Of a DNA stretch of 64,000 nt, positions 37,767-48,440 are shown one piece after another; the stretch's first letter is position 1, and each line of letters opens with the position of its first letter. A program made the position numbers and the translations under genes. The notes under the pieces are model-generated. The model had not been told where the DNA came from. It saw only the letters and a list, made by a program, of their open reading frames with translations, and did not search any database. This DNA comes from Talinum fruticosum (lineage: Eukaryota; Streptophyta; Magnoliopsida; Caryophyllales; Talinaceae), in contig JAITYX010000089.1 of the NCBI GenBank assembly GCA_021018815.1, forward strand, positions 1,426,001 to 1,490,000. The letters run 5' to 3'.

Positions 37767-37931
37767 GTTTAACCTCTTAAAAAACTATCGAAGGTAACTT
37801 CATATAATCACGTACACGAACTTTGAGTGTAGTCGATGGTCAATTAATTTTAGAAATACCTATATCATAAAAACACAATTTTATCGTTATGGTCTTTTAT
37901 TTAATAAGCTAACTATATATTCCATATATGT

Positions 37932-38189
37932 GCAATCAGATTCGGACTCAAAGTGGCAAGGGTGATGAATCTTTGGAATTCGATTTTGGAAACAGATTCT
38001 TTGAATGTATCTCGAGAACTCGAAATGAAGATGCTCAAGTCAAACTACTCCGAAACCTTTTTATATAACTCCCTTAGTATAATGAACTCCTTTTCTAGTA
38101 TTAATGTTGCTTATGCAAGTAGAAGTTGTAATAAAGCTGCTGATATAGTAGCAAAGCTAGCTTTTAATCTATGTGACCATAGTTATTAA
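37932..38189 (+). pseudogene. LINE-type RNase H domain relic
   Basis: An open stretch reads AIRFGLKVARVMNLWN, then ILETDSLNV, and ends SINVAYASRSCNKAADIVAK before LAFNLCDHSY and a TAA. The ETDSLNV block and the (V/A)xRxxNxxADxxAK block are typical of the C-terminal half of the RNase H domain found in plant LINE elements and in host genes derived from them. There is no upstream reverse transcriptase and no credible ATG, so it is a fragment of a dead retroelement. Confidence 0.7.
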
Positions 38190-38625
38190 ACTCCCGATCC
38201 GGATCTTATGATTCTACGATTCTATAGTCCAAAAACCCTCTATCGATTCAACTCCCAATAGAATCTTAAATGTTTTAGAATCTTACGATCTTAATTTAGT
38301 TTAAAAATTTGTGGTAGGATCGTAATACGATTTTACGATTCTACAATCCGATCCACAATTCTAAATACATTTCATAAATTGTTAACTCATAATTTTATTC
38401 GAGAATTCATCACAATTTTTGAAACAAAATCTTTGACAAAGTACAATTAAATTGGGTTTCTATAAATTTATACAAATGTTTGCTAAGATTTTTATTCTTA
38501 TAAAATAAATTTCGTTATTACAAACAAATATTAAAATCTTACAATCCTCGATCCGATTCTACGATTTTGATTCTAACCACCCCAAATGATTGTAACTAGA
38601 ATCCCGATTCTAACAACTTGTACGT
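38190..38625. repeat. ACGATTCTA-rich repeat block
   Basis: Repeated motifs such as ACGATTCTA, TACGATTTTACGATTC and GATCCGATTC. The left end (GTTATTAAACTCCCGATCC) and the reverse complement of the right end (GTTGTTAGAATCGGGATTC) are loosely similar, suggesting a decayed inverted-repeat transposon next to the LINE relic. Confidence 0.4.
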
Positions 38626-39597
38626 GACAAAACAGTTTGGTTGGGTGAAGGATCTCCATGTATTATGCCTCTTATAATGATAGAAAAATTAGATTGTTTT
38701 GGTTGATTAATCAATAAATTTTTTTCCGAATTTCAAAAAAATACCATTCATATTATACCGTGTAATTATATTTTTCCATATGAAGCTGCCCACATTTTAA
38801 AAAAAATAAAATAAAAAGTGAATATCCAAATCTCAGAGTGCACCTGGCTCAAGGTCTTAAAATTGACGTCACTTTGAAAGAGGTATATATTCCACTAAGG
38901 GCATACTTCTGCAAGGACCATTTCCATTGCCCTAAAAATGATTTGCTTGAGAGGGAGGTGGAAAAAATTTATTAAATAAGGGAAAAGTTTTCTTCCCCCC
39001 AAAAAAAAGAGGGTCTTTTTCATTAATATTTTTTTATATGGTTTTTCTTTTTTATTCAATAATAAGAAATAGGAAGGGTCATTTAGTCCCAAGAATACAT
39101 AAATAGTCAAGGTAGGGGAATGGGAAAGACAAGAATTATTTATGCAGTTATGGAACCGACGTATAACGATAGAGAAAGAACATACCCTACAACGTTGATT
39201 AAGAAAATTTATCAATTTTTATGATTGAAAATAAAATCGTGTATCTATTGTTTATATTTGATAAAATAAAACATAAAAATTTCTTTCTACTTATATATGA
39301 GTCACCAAAGGCTGAATAATACAATTACCTATAAAAATGAAGTGCTAATTCACTTTTTTTCACTTTCATTTATGAGGAATATTTATATATAAATATAATT
39401 ATATATATATATATATATACATAGAGGGGGTGAGTAGATAGAGGCACGGATCTCTTTATTGAAAAAGATGATGTATTTGTAATTCCTTTTTTTTTCCCTG
39501 TTTTTCAAGGTCTCTGTTGCCAAAAAAGTAATATAAATGAAAAAGAGAAAACAATTTATATATGTTGCAAAATGAAGGGAAAATGAATGGAGATAAG

Positions 39598-39599
<2 letters not shown>
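38626..39599. other. intergenic
   Basis: AT-rich upstream region of MIR169 locus 2. No gene recognised. Confidence 0.35.

Positions 39600-39635
<36 letters not shown>
39600..39635. repeat. (GA)n microsatellite
   Basis: Pure GA run about 80 bases before the TATA box of MIR169 locus 2. Confidence 0.92.
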
Positions 39636-39639
<4 letters not shown>

Positions 39640-39715
39640 GAGGTGGTGGACAGGATATTATTGATGGAGTGGGCTTAAAGAATGGGTGGCTACTGACATG
39701 CATTATGTCATTCCC

Positions 39716-39723
39716 TATATAAG
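39716..39723 (+). promoter_or_regulatory. TATA box of MIR169 locus 2
   Basis: TATATAAG, 160 bases upstream of the mature miR169. It predicts a primary transcript that starts near 39750 and runs through the GA-rich leader (39791-39845). Confidence 0.6.
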
Positions 39724-39865
39724 GGATCAAGGGTTAGACCCTCTTGCCTCATCTTCCCCAGCTCTTCTTCCCTCAGCTTCCCAGGGAGATAATGAGAGAG
39801 AGAGAGAGAGAGGGGGGAGAGAATGAGGAAGGAGAGAGAGAGAGAGGGGGTTTGGCATGACGGGC

Positions 39866-40038
39866 AAGAGTGAAGGGTTTAGTAGCCAAGGATGACTTGC
39901 CTGCTGCTTTTATGCTTGAGGGTATAATTATGTTAATTACGTACTTATGCATGTAATTAACTAAGCTAAGCTAAGCTATATATGTTCTCATCCATGGGGT
40001 TAGACAGGCAGTCTCCTTGGCTATCTTGACCCACTCTT
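39866..40038 (+). ncRNA. MIR169: miR169 precursor (locus 2, plus strand)
   Basis: Foldback of about 173 nt. The 5' arm carries the canonical 21-nt mature form at 39883-39903 (begins TAGCCAAGGATGACTTGC). The 3' arm carries the star GGCAGTCTCCTTGGCTATC at 40007-40025. The basal stem pairs AAGAGTG (39866-39872) with CACTCTT (40032-40038). The loop is large and contains AAGCT repeats and AT-rich sequence. The mature sequence is identical to locus 1 and the star differs only in its last base. Expected targets are NF-YA mRNAs (family knowledge). It lies 31 kb from locus 1 and points the other way. Confidence 0.95.
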
Positions 40039-40847
40039 CTCTCTCATGCTAGTCCCCTTCCTCTTCCCATACCATCTATGCAATCATGCATGGTGATATG
40101 TCTATGTTGCCCCTCGTCCGAGAGAAACACCGGGACAATATGTTTCCATGCATTGTTTGATCTTTCTTTTAGGAATGAAAAATTACTTTGTTTAATTAAA
40201 AATACGTTTTAAATTCAAAAATAAATGTATTTTTTGAAAACTTTGATGAGTACAATATTCGTAAACACTTTATATATATATATATATATATATGGGAAAA
40301 GTGCTATATATATTATCTTATATCTAGGTTTTGCCTTTGACTAGCTGTATATATTAATTACTTCACTAATTATGTCTGCTTTCTGTTTTCACATATTGCA
40401 AATATATTATCAATACACCATACTATTAGTCCCGTCTGTTTGCAGTATAAGTCATTTTAATTATTTTTTTATTTTATGTTATCTGTTATTTTATATTCTG
40501 AATAATATATTAATAATTACTTTACTAATTTTGTTTTTATAAATGTTTTTTTCTTTTTTTTATTGTCTTTTTAATTTCAATAAAAACTTGTTATTTTCTC
40601 ACGTAAAAAACGACGAGTATTGTGAAAGGTAAAGAGTATTATTTTGAGGAATTGGATTGCGCTGATGCATTGACTATTTTGTTTGTCTCCTGCAGAAAGT
40701 GCACCATAATTAAAAGATATATTGATCGATCGCTCTCACCTTTATTAATTTTCTTTCCACTCCCTGAATATATATTTTCCTTTTATAGATCCCTGCATGT
40801 ACATACTGCACTGAATTTGTTGAAATCATATCCATTGTCTACGATTC

Positions 40848-40848
<1 letters not shown>

Positions 40849-40879
<31 letters not shown>
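40849..40879. repeat. (CT)n microsatellite
   Basis: About 15 CT units. Confidence 0.9.
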
Positions 40880-40883
<4 letters not shown>

Positions 40884-41124
40884 TCCATGAAATTCAGCCT
40901 TTTGTTACTGAAGCAGCAGCAGTGGACCAGCATCAAAGGAATGGTCTGACGCGATTCAACATATAAATGTACTTCAATTTTCATCAAAAAGAGAGGCATG
41001 GAGTTTTAATAATAAAATCACATCAAGTTATGTACATATATTTGAGTTTTTTTGGCTCTCATCCCCTTTTATTTCTAAACCCTCCAAGCCCTATCACAGC
41101 ATACCCAATCGCAATGGAAATGTT

Positions 41125-41248
41125 GATTAACAGAGACTGCAAGAAATTCTGCAGAGACACAGACAGACAGACAAACAGAGATAGAGATAGAGAGAGAAGG
41201 AGAGAGATTAACAGACACTGCAAGAAACTCTGCAGAGAGAGTGAGAGA
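41125..41248. repeat. 33-bp duplicated block, 91 bp apart, around GA/CAGA tract
   Basis: 41125-41157 and 41216-41248 match at 31 of 33 bases (GATTAACAGA...CTGCAAGAAA...). The 58 bases between are ACAG and GAGA low-complexity sequence. This looks like a local tandem duplication that took in an expanding microsatellite. Confidence 0.85.
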
Positions 41249-43009
41249 GAGAGAGAGTACAGGACAACCCTAAATCCGCAATTTGATTTTGTAATTAAAA
41301 AAAAAGTCAAATAGAATAATAAACTTGTATTAAAAGTACCACTAAGATCTCATATATATATATATAGAGGGTCATTCTCTAATTATCCCTTCTCAACAAC
41401 AAATTATAATTTTTCTTACATATTTGTGTAAATTTTCTAAAATTTTTTAATATAAGTGTCTTCAAATCGTTATGTCCGTCGGTAAAGAAGGTTGGAGGTA
41501 AGACCGTATATATATAAATTTCCTTAAACCTTATACAAACGGGATTCACATTAAGAGTTTATTGTTCTTGTTGTATTTGTGTAAATTTTATTAGGATTTG
41601 ATTTAGTTTTTAGAGTATTATTTTGATAATATTAACAAGTAAATTATTCTATCTTGATCTGTTGAATTTCATTGAATTTGATTGAGAATGAACAAGTAGT
41701 GAAAGTTTATGTGACTTAATTATGATGAACCTTCTTTAAATTCGGTCTATTATGTTAGGTAGACTTTTATTTTACAAAGTTATACTACATCGTGTCAACA
41801 TTCAAAAAAGGTGTCGGAATCAAAGGATGTGGCTTGTGGTTGTGAGCATAATGACGTTATAAATATATAGACATTGTTCGAAAGTATATAGCCTAATAAA
41901 TTTGTAAATATATGGTTATAGTTTAATATTTAAGATTTATTTTTATCATAAAAATATCAATGTAAAAATTTCCACAATAATTTCGTGACTAAATAGCAAT
42001 GTAATTTCATAAACTACAATTTCTTTTCTTTTTTTTTTTAAAATTCTCTACACCCTCCCTCTACTCTCATTTCAGGGACTATCATCTAATAAGCGGATGC
42101 CTTATGAGATTTCGTCAATGTCTTTTTTTAATTTTTTTAAATAAAAAAAAACTCCTTTCACACAACACGAGAGAGACGGGATTAATATTGTGCAAATTTT
42201 TAAATGCTCCTGTATACTTTCAAGAGAGAAAGAGATTAGACCCGTAAAATTTTTATATTTTTTCGTTCGTTATATCATCTCGTTGACATGTGGCGAGCAG
42301 TAGATATTCACATGTGTATAGAAGATGTTTTTGTTTTTGTCTATAATGGATTAATTGGTGCTTGTTGGACAAGATGGGCTAAATGGACGTGAATGATGTA
42401 TGAAGCTAAGCTCCTTATTCTACCACTTCTTCTTAGCCCACACAAAGAAAGGAAGAAAAACAACACTTCCTCCTCTTTGGGCCTGGGCCCACTCAACATA
42501 ACAGCATTTTCATTGGTTTTCTTTATGATCATTTTTTTTAATGTACAACAACAATTTCTAATATGAATTTCGTATTTTGTAGGGTTTACATTAATTAAGT
42601 CTAGATGCATATATTATATATGTATACAAGCCTAAAAGTATTGGTAAGGGTAACATTTCAGAATTTCAAAAATATTACTAAATTAATTTGATGATCAATA
42701 TTTGTCATTGCACTAGTTAATACGGGTTAAAAATGTCACTGTACCTCATTTTATCCATTCCTACACCACTAACCTAATAACACGTGTATGAACGAAATTT
42801 TGTCAGTGTCATTTTTAACGTTAATAATTAGTCTAATGACAATCATTGATCATCAAATTGTTTAGTGATATTTTTGATATTTTGATATAATTTAGTGATA
42901 ATTTAAACCGAGCAACTGTTCTATAATAATTAAAAAAAAAAATAGAAATTGACTTTTTCCAAGAATTTTTGAAGAAAGCCATACATACCCCTTCATGCAA
43001 CAAATAGCA

Positions 43010-43319
43010 ACACCTTCCTCAGGCGTTAGCCCTTGAATTCTTCGAAGGGCTTTCCGCTTCTCTCTCTCACTCATTCCCTCCCTCTTCTGGTACTTTCTTC
43101 TCTCCCTCCATTACAAATATTAGGAAATTTTATTGATCTCTGTCTAAATTTTCGCGGACATTTCTTTCTGCATTTCAAAAGACAAAGGTCTTTCCTTTTC
43201 TCTCTCTTTCTCCAGAACCCACGTTTCGTATTGATCTTTCCTGTTTGGTTTTTCATCTGGGCATAGTTATCCTTATTTGACAGTAACCCATTTTCTTGCA
43301 GAGGGGAAGGGGGTTAGAA
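43010..43319 (+). other. probable MTM1 5' leader, possibly with an intron
   Basis: CT-rich leader-like sequence. A donor-like CTG|gtactt (43090) and an acceptor TTCTTGCAG ending at 43301 would remove an intron of about 210 bases before the ATG. Inferred from splice-like words only. Confidence 0.35.
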
Positions 43320-46300
43320 ATGGCGGAATTCGACAGGACCCGCCTCCACCACCGTTGGATGAGCTCGTCTGATCAATCTTCTCTTTCATCGACGACGATG
43401 CAGATGGACAGAGATGAACTCAATGAGGAATCCGCAAGTTTGAGAATGATGGAGGGACAGAAGTTTGTGATGCCGGCAATGGTGAATCAAGCTGAAGGTC
43501 AGTTACTGAATCGTTCAAACGAAGCGAACTCGGGTAACTTTGCGGCCAATTCCCTCTCTGCCGCTGGCTCCGCCTTACTCTCCGCGATCGTCGTTAACCC
43601 TCTGGATGTTGCCAAGGTCTGGTTTTTCTATTGTTTGCTCTGAAAGAGAATTATTGAGCTCATTTCTTTGGTAGTGTACGGTTGCTGTTTGTGTATGTTA
43701 TTGATATGCCTTGCTGCTTTATTGTATCAATTCAATTGATCGATGCTTAATTTGTTGTCATGGGGTTCTTGCTCTTATCAATTTTATGCTCTTTCAATTG
43801 ATGAATGTCATGCCCTCTTCCCTTTCTTGTGTCGTCTGTGAAATAATTATTGTCTGATCATCCAACTGCTATCTCAAAAAGTTTGCTGCAATTTGTATAT
43901 GCTTGAGTCTCTTAGTAGAAAATATGCCTAGTTGCGTCTACTAAAAAAAAAAGTGCCTAGTTGTGTATATAAACCAACTCGGGCATACCATTTTGTTTGC
44001 CAGACAAGGTTGCAAGCACAAGCTGCTGGGGTTCATTACGGGCATCCCTTGAGCAATGCAACGAGTCGAATGGCATTTTGCGGACCAAACATGGTAAGTT
44101 GACGATCCTTAGATTTATATGGACGTACAACACAAGTTTGGTTCTTTGACTATAAACCAATAAACCAATATATACTTAAGTGCCAACTAGGTAGGTTGGA
44201 ATGTTGCTAACATTTGAGATGTATGTATCCTTCCCGATGAACTCAAAGAGGTTGTTTCTCTTTGACCCTAACTTTTAAAAGTGTCATTTATCTTCGTGTC
44301 TATAACATAATTGATTTTGCAATTTGTGTGTTGATTCAGATATTTGCAGATTTAAGGTGTTCTCCCACATGCACGCGGGCTGGCATTCAGGGAACAGTGG
44401 CAATTTGTCCACATGATTGCTTTCACTATAGGGGAACACTGGATGTCCTGCACAAAGTTGCTAGGCAGGTTTGTAAACCAAGTCCTTTTCGCATATGAAG
44501 TAGCTCAATATACACCGATAGAAGATCAAGAAAAAAATTTAGTGATTCTTTTCTTCTTATCATCTTGATGTTGATGTTAAATAAGCTCTTTATTCCGTGA
44601 ATGTGGATGGAGTGTGAGGAAAAAACAAATGTCCTATACCTATTTTATAGTTATGTCTCTCTTGCTCGGTAAATAATGTTTTGTTCTAATATACCTTAAG
44701 ATTCTCGCTTTTGGTGGCCATATACCCCTCCTGTTTTTCTCTCGTGTATTTTTCAACCATTCAGGAATTATAACTACTGGAACTGTGCAGGAAGGGTTAA
44801 CGAGGCTATGGAGAGGAACAAATGCTGCGCTGGCTGTGGCTGTTCCAATGGTAAGGTTTTTGAGCAAAGTCATTTCTTATACCTAAACAAAAGTTCTTTG
44901 TTTCATTCAATATGAATTTGTTTCTTGGATCAGGTAGGGATTTATCTGCCTTTCTATGATGTCTTCCGCACTTGCATGGAGGAATATGTGGCTCAAAATG
45001 ATCCAAATATGAGGCCTTATGTTCCGTTTGTTGCCGGAGCTTTGGCGCGCTCACTGGCTTGCACCACATGCTATCCTTTTGAACTTGCTCGGACCCGTAT
45101 GCAGGTGTTTCTTTATGACTTGGAAACTTAAGATTTTCTTTCCTCCCCTCCCCCAACCCCTTTGTCGCTTCTCCTGCTTTTCAATTTCAGATTGTTATTT
45201 GAATCTTCTTATGCCTTCTTTTTCCTTTTGTCCGGTTCTTCAATGTTCTCTATGTTAGGCGTTTAAGGATACTGGGAATAAGCCTTCCGGCGTATGGAAG
45301 ACCCTTACTGATATTGTCTCAAACGCCAGTGGTACAAGTACAACTAGTTCCCAAAGCAAGAGTAAGTTCATCATTCTTTTGGATTTTTTTGCATCCGTCC
45401 ATTATTTTGCATCAAGCCATTGTAAAATATGAAAATGACTTGCAACTGATTCTGCAGTTTAATTTATCATCAGAATTTAGAAGCTTTAGCTACCGAGAGT
45501 CATCACGTTCTTCCATTCTTTCATAAATTTTATGTCCTATTTACACTTGAGTGGCCACCCTTTAACAGTGCAACAGTACCGCATGTTGTGGACTGGACTT
45601 GGAGCGCAGCTTGCACGCGATGTTCCGTACTCGGCAATCTGTTGGGCAACACTTGAACCTGTAAGATTTGACCTTATTAATCGTGTTCTTAACTTATGTT
45701 ATCTTTATGGCTTTTTCATTGTGTCTGTATATTTTCAAACAGATGAGGAGGAAACTCAGTGCTGAAATAGGAAATGAAACAAGTGCTCTCACTATTCTTG
45801 GGTCAAATTTTGCTGCTGGATTCGTTGCTGGAAGCCTAGCTGCCGGGGCTACGTGTCCTTTGGATGTGGCAAAAACACGCAGGCAAATAGAGGTTTGATT
45901 TGAAGTTTGGTTTACTCCCTTAGCCTAACCTTATTCAGCTGGAGAAACCCATCTGTCTATTGATTTGGATAGTCTGAAATGGATTATTTCTGCTGAACTT
46001 GCAGACAGATCCCGTCAAAGCGCTGAGAATGAGTACAAGAAGGACTCTTGTTGAGATTTGGAGGTAGGCTCTTTCGCTTTTCTATGTTGCTATTGTAAAG
46101 CAGTGCCAACTATCCTTCACTAGAAAACTGCCATTGTGGAAAAATTCTATTGAAAATGCCCCCTTGTTTCAATTGTGGAGTGTTCATAGGTAGTCACCTC
46201 TTTCCAGATCAGGGGTCCATTGGAGATGACCTCTCTTCAATTCAACAGTAACTCCATACGGTTAGTGCTACATGCATGATGCATCAACCCCCAACCCCAA

Positions 46301-46708
46301 CCCCGGGAGAGAGAGAGAGAGAGAGAGAGCCATGCTCCAAGGTGTTGCTTACTCTGTTGTATTGATTTTATTTTGTTCAGTTATGTGCCCTCATCTTTCG
46401 TTAGACAACCACCATCCAGTTAAGATTACGCCAAATTGCAGTCTGGGAAGGTTGAAACACAGCACTTCGATCGTTCTGTCTCCTTCCTCTGCACTGTGAA
46501 CTTAGCTCTTAATAAGTTCTGTAAATCTATAATTGACACCTGGTCCTGATAGCCTTGTCCGTCTTTTGGATGTAGGGATGGAGGAATGAGGGGCCTCTTT
46601 ACAGGGGCCGGTCCTCGTGTCGCACGAGCAGGTCCTTCTGTTGGGATTGTGGTTTCATTTTACGAAGTTGTGAAATACGTCTTGCATAATAACTTATCCA
46701 CCCCATGA
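43320..46708 (+). CDS. MTM1: mitochondrial carrier MTM1 (SLC25A39/40-like), 10 exons
   Basis: Inner-membrane mitochondrial carrier. Yeast and Arabidopsis MTM1 are linked to manganese loading of mitochondrial superoxide dismutase; the human relatives SLC25A39/40 import glutathione. Exons: 43320-43616, 44004-44093, 44340-44468, 44791-44850, 44934-45104, 45259-45361, 45569-45660, 45743-45892, 46005-46063, 46576-46708. All have GT-AG ends and phases that close exactly, giving 427 residues (Arabidopsis about 413). The three carrier signatures are PLDVAKTRLQ (from residue 94), PFELARTRMQ (240) and PLDVAKTRRQ (353), one per repeat as the six-helix fold needs. The first matrix loop carries C136, C140, C152 and C156 (CSPTC ... 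CPHDC). The N-terminal 60 residues are Ser/Met-rich and poorly structured. No break seen. Confidence 0.95.
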
Positions 46709-48049
46709 TCACGGTGAAATCGGATACAGAATAGAGCAAGTAGAATTTCGAGTTTGCTCATCTAACAACGAATGCAGTTCTAGTGTGACTTGGCGTCAAG
46801 AGATCACATCCTCTTGTGTTCTACTCGTGTTTTAGATAACACCACAGGTCAAGGAGAGATTGATGCCGAGATTGTCGAATTTTAGCATTCTAAGGTGGCT
46901 ATGCTATTGCTTGATTTAGTAATGTCAGTCAGGTTTTAGGTCTGTTCCTCAAGGTTAGCAAAAATTTTGTAGATTATCTCACTTACTGTAAATGATTTTT
47001 TCCCCTTTTTTGGGTCACTTTTGAGTTGTGTCGATTGAAATTGTAAGTTTGTAACAGATTGATGGAAGCAACTGATCCATTCTGATCGACTTCATTCTCT
47101 TGCAATGGTCTGATTTTGTTTGGTTTTGGTTCCTGGGGAAATACAACTCAAAAGAAAGCCATCCTCAGTTCATCTTTATAGATTTGTATGAATCTGTTTT
47201 CCATTGTTAATTGTCTTAAAAGGACAGAGAGAGGGGGGTCGAAGGAAGCTTTGTTGTGAAGAAAGTCGTGTATATGAGGAGTGTAAATCATGTTGCTTGG
47301 AATAATATAAACACAGTGCATTTTTTTTTTTGGGAATAATGCAGTGCATCTTTTGCTGTGAAGATTTCAACCTGAACAAGTGAGTAAATCCGTGGATAAA
47401 TTCAACTTGTGTTGGCCTGACTACGACTCCTTTACAACCACCACTGTGCTCCTTGCAGGAACCTGTAAAACTCACTGCAGGTGCTGTTATTACATATTCC
47501 GGGAGATCTCAACGAAGGCAACGTTGCTTGTACAAGTTCAAAAACCGATTATTGCTAGATTTTGAACCATTTTCGGAGAACTTTCATAATTCAGAGTGAA
47601 ATAGTTGTTTATATACCAATGAGACTACATATATACACGTATTTTCTTTACCTACATTTAAGTTGGATCTATTTTAAGAGTGGTTTTAATGGTGTCGGAT
47701 TAAGTTGCTGAGTAACCATTTTAACATAAAGTAATAAGCATTATGCTTGAGAGATAAATGAAAATATATTGCTTTTTGAAAAGTTTTTATTAACAAACCA
47801 AGAGTCAAGTCGCTTGGGATTTTATAGGCCTAACATAATAACGTGTCATTTAACAATATACGCTCCCAAATGAATATAAGAATTTGCATGAGTAGTGAGT
47901 TAGTGTACTTTCAATCAATTTTTCTTATGGTCAAGTTAATAATCCTACAAAATATATTCTTAGATATAATTTCTTTTTGAGGTTTTTTTAGCCTTTCATA
48001 TTTTTTAAAAACCCTTTATGCATTATTAGCTTTTTTGCTGAATAACTAT
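46709..48049. other. MTM1 3' flank and intergenic
   Basis: The MTM1 3' UTR probably extends several hundred bases. Open frames at 47176-47565 lack protein character. Nothing else recognised. Confidence 0.4.
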
Positions 48050-48076
48050 TGGAGAGAGAGAGAGAGAGAAAGACAA

Positions 48077-48132
<56 letters not shown>
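48050..48132. repeat. compound (GA)n/(CA)n microsatellite
   Basis: GA run interrupted by a CA run at about 48074-48086, then a long GA run. It generates spurious open frames on both strands. Confidence 0.93.
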
Positions 48133-48136
<4 letters not shown>

Positions 48137-48440
48137 GAAGTGGATATCAATCCATTCATAGTTACGCGCAACAGAGAAAAACGTATGTGCAAAGAAGTAA
48201 AAACACGCCATTTTATCCAAATATGACAAAGTCCAGCATGTCCAAAACAGCTCAAAATACACCTAATTGCCTAGTCGAACTACAATCTCACGCTCTAATA
48301 GGAGGAGGCATCAATTGAGGAAACTGGAATAGTTATGTTAGCCCACTTTCACAATACCCATCACAATATCAAAAATAAAGCGACACAAAAATCACAAGCA
48401 CTTCTGTCAGAATGGTGAGGCCTCTTTCATGGTAGCACGT

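Larger units (their letters stand above)
40039..43000. other. intergenic
   Basis: AT-rich. Contains (AT)n at about 40270-40292, (CT)n at 40849-40879 and the duplicated block at 41125-41248. No gene recognised, although 40620-41300 is less AT-rich and contains several short open frames built on microsatellites. Confidence 0.35.

Noticed and set aside
48026..48318. Ser/Leu- and Arg/Glu-rich open frames
   Set aside because: Translations of the GA/CA microsatellite.
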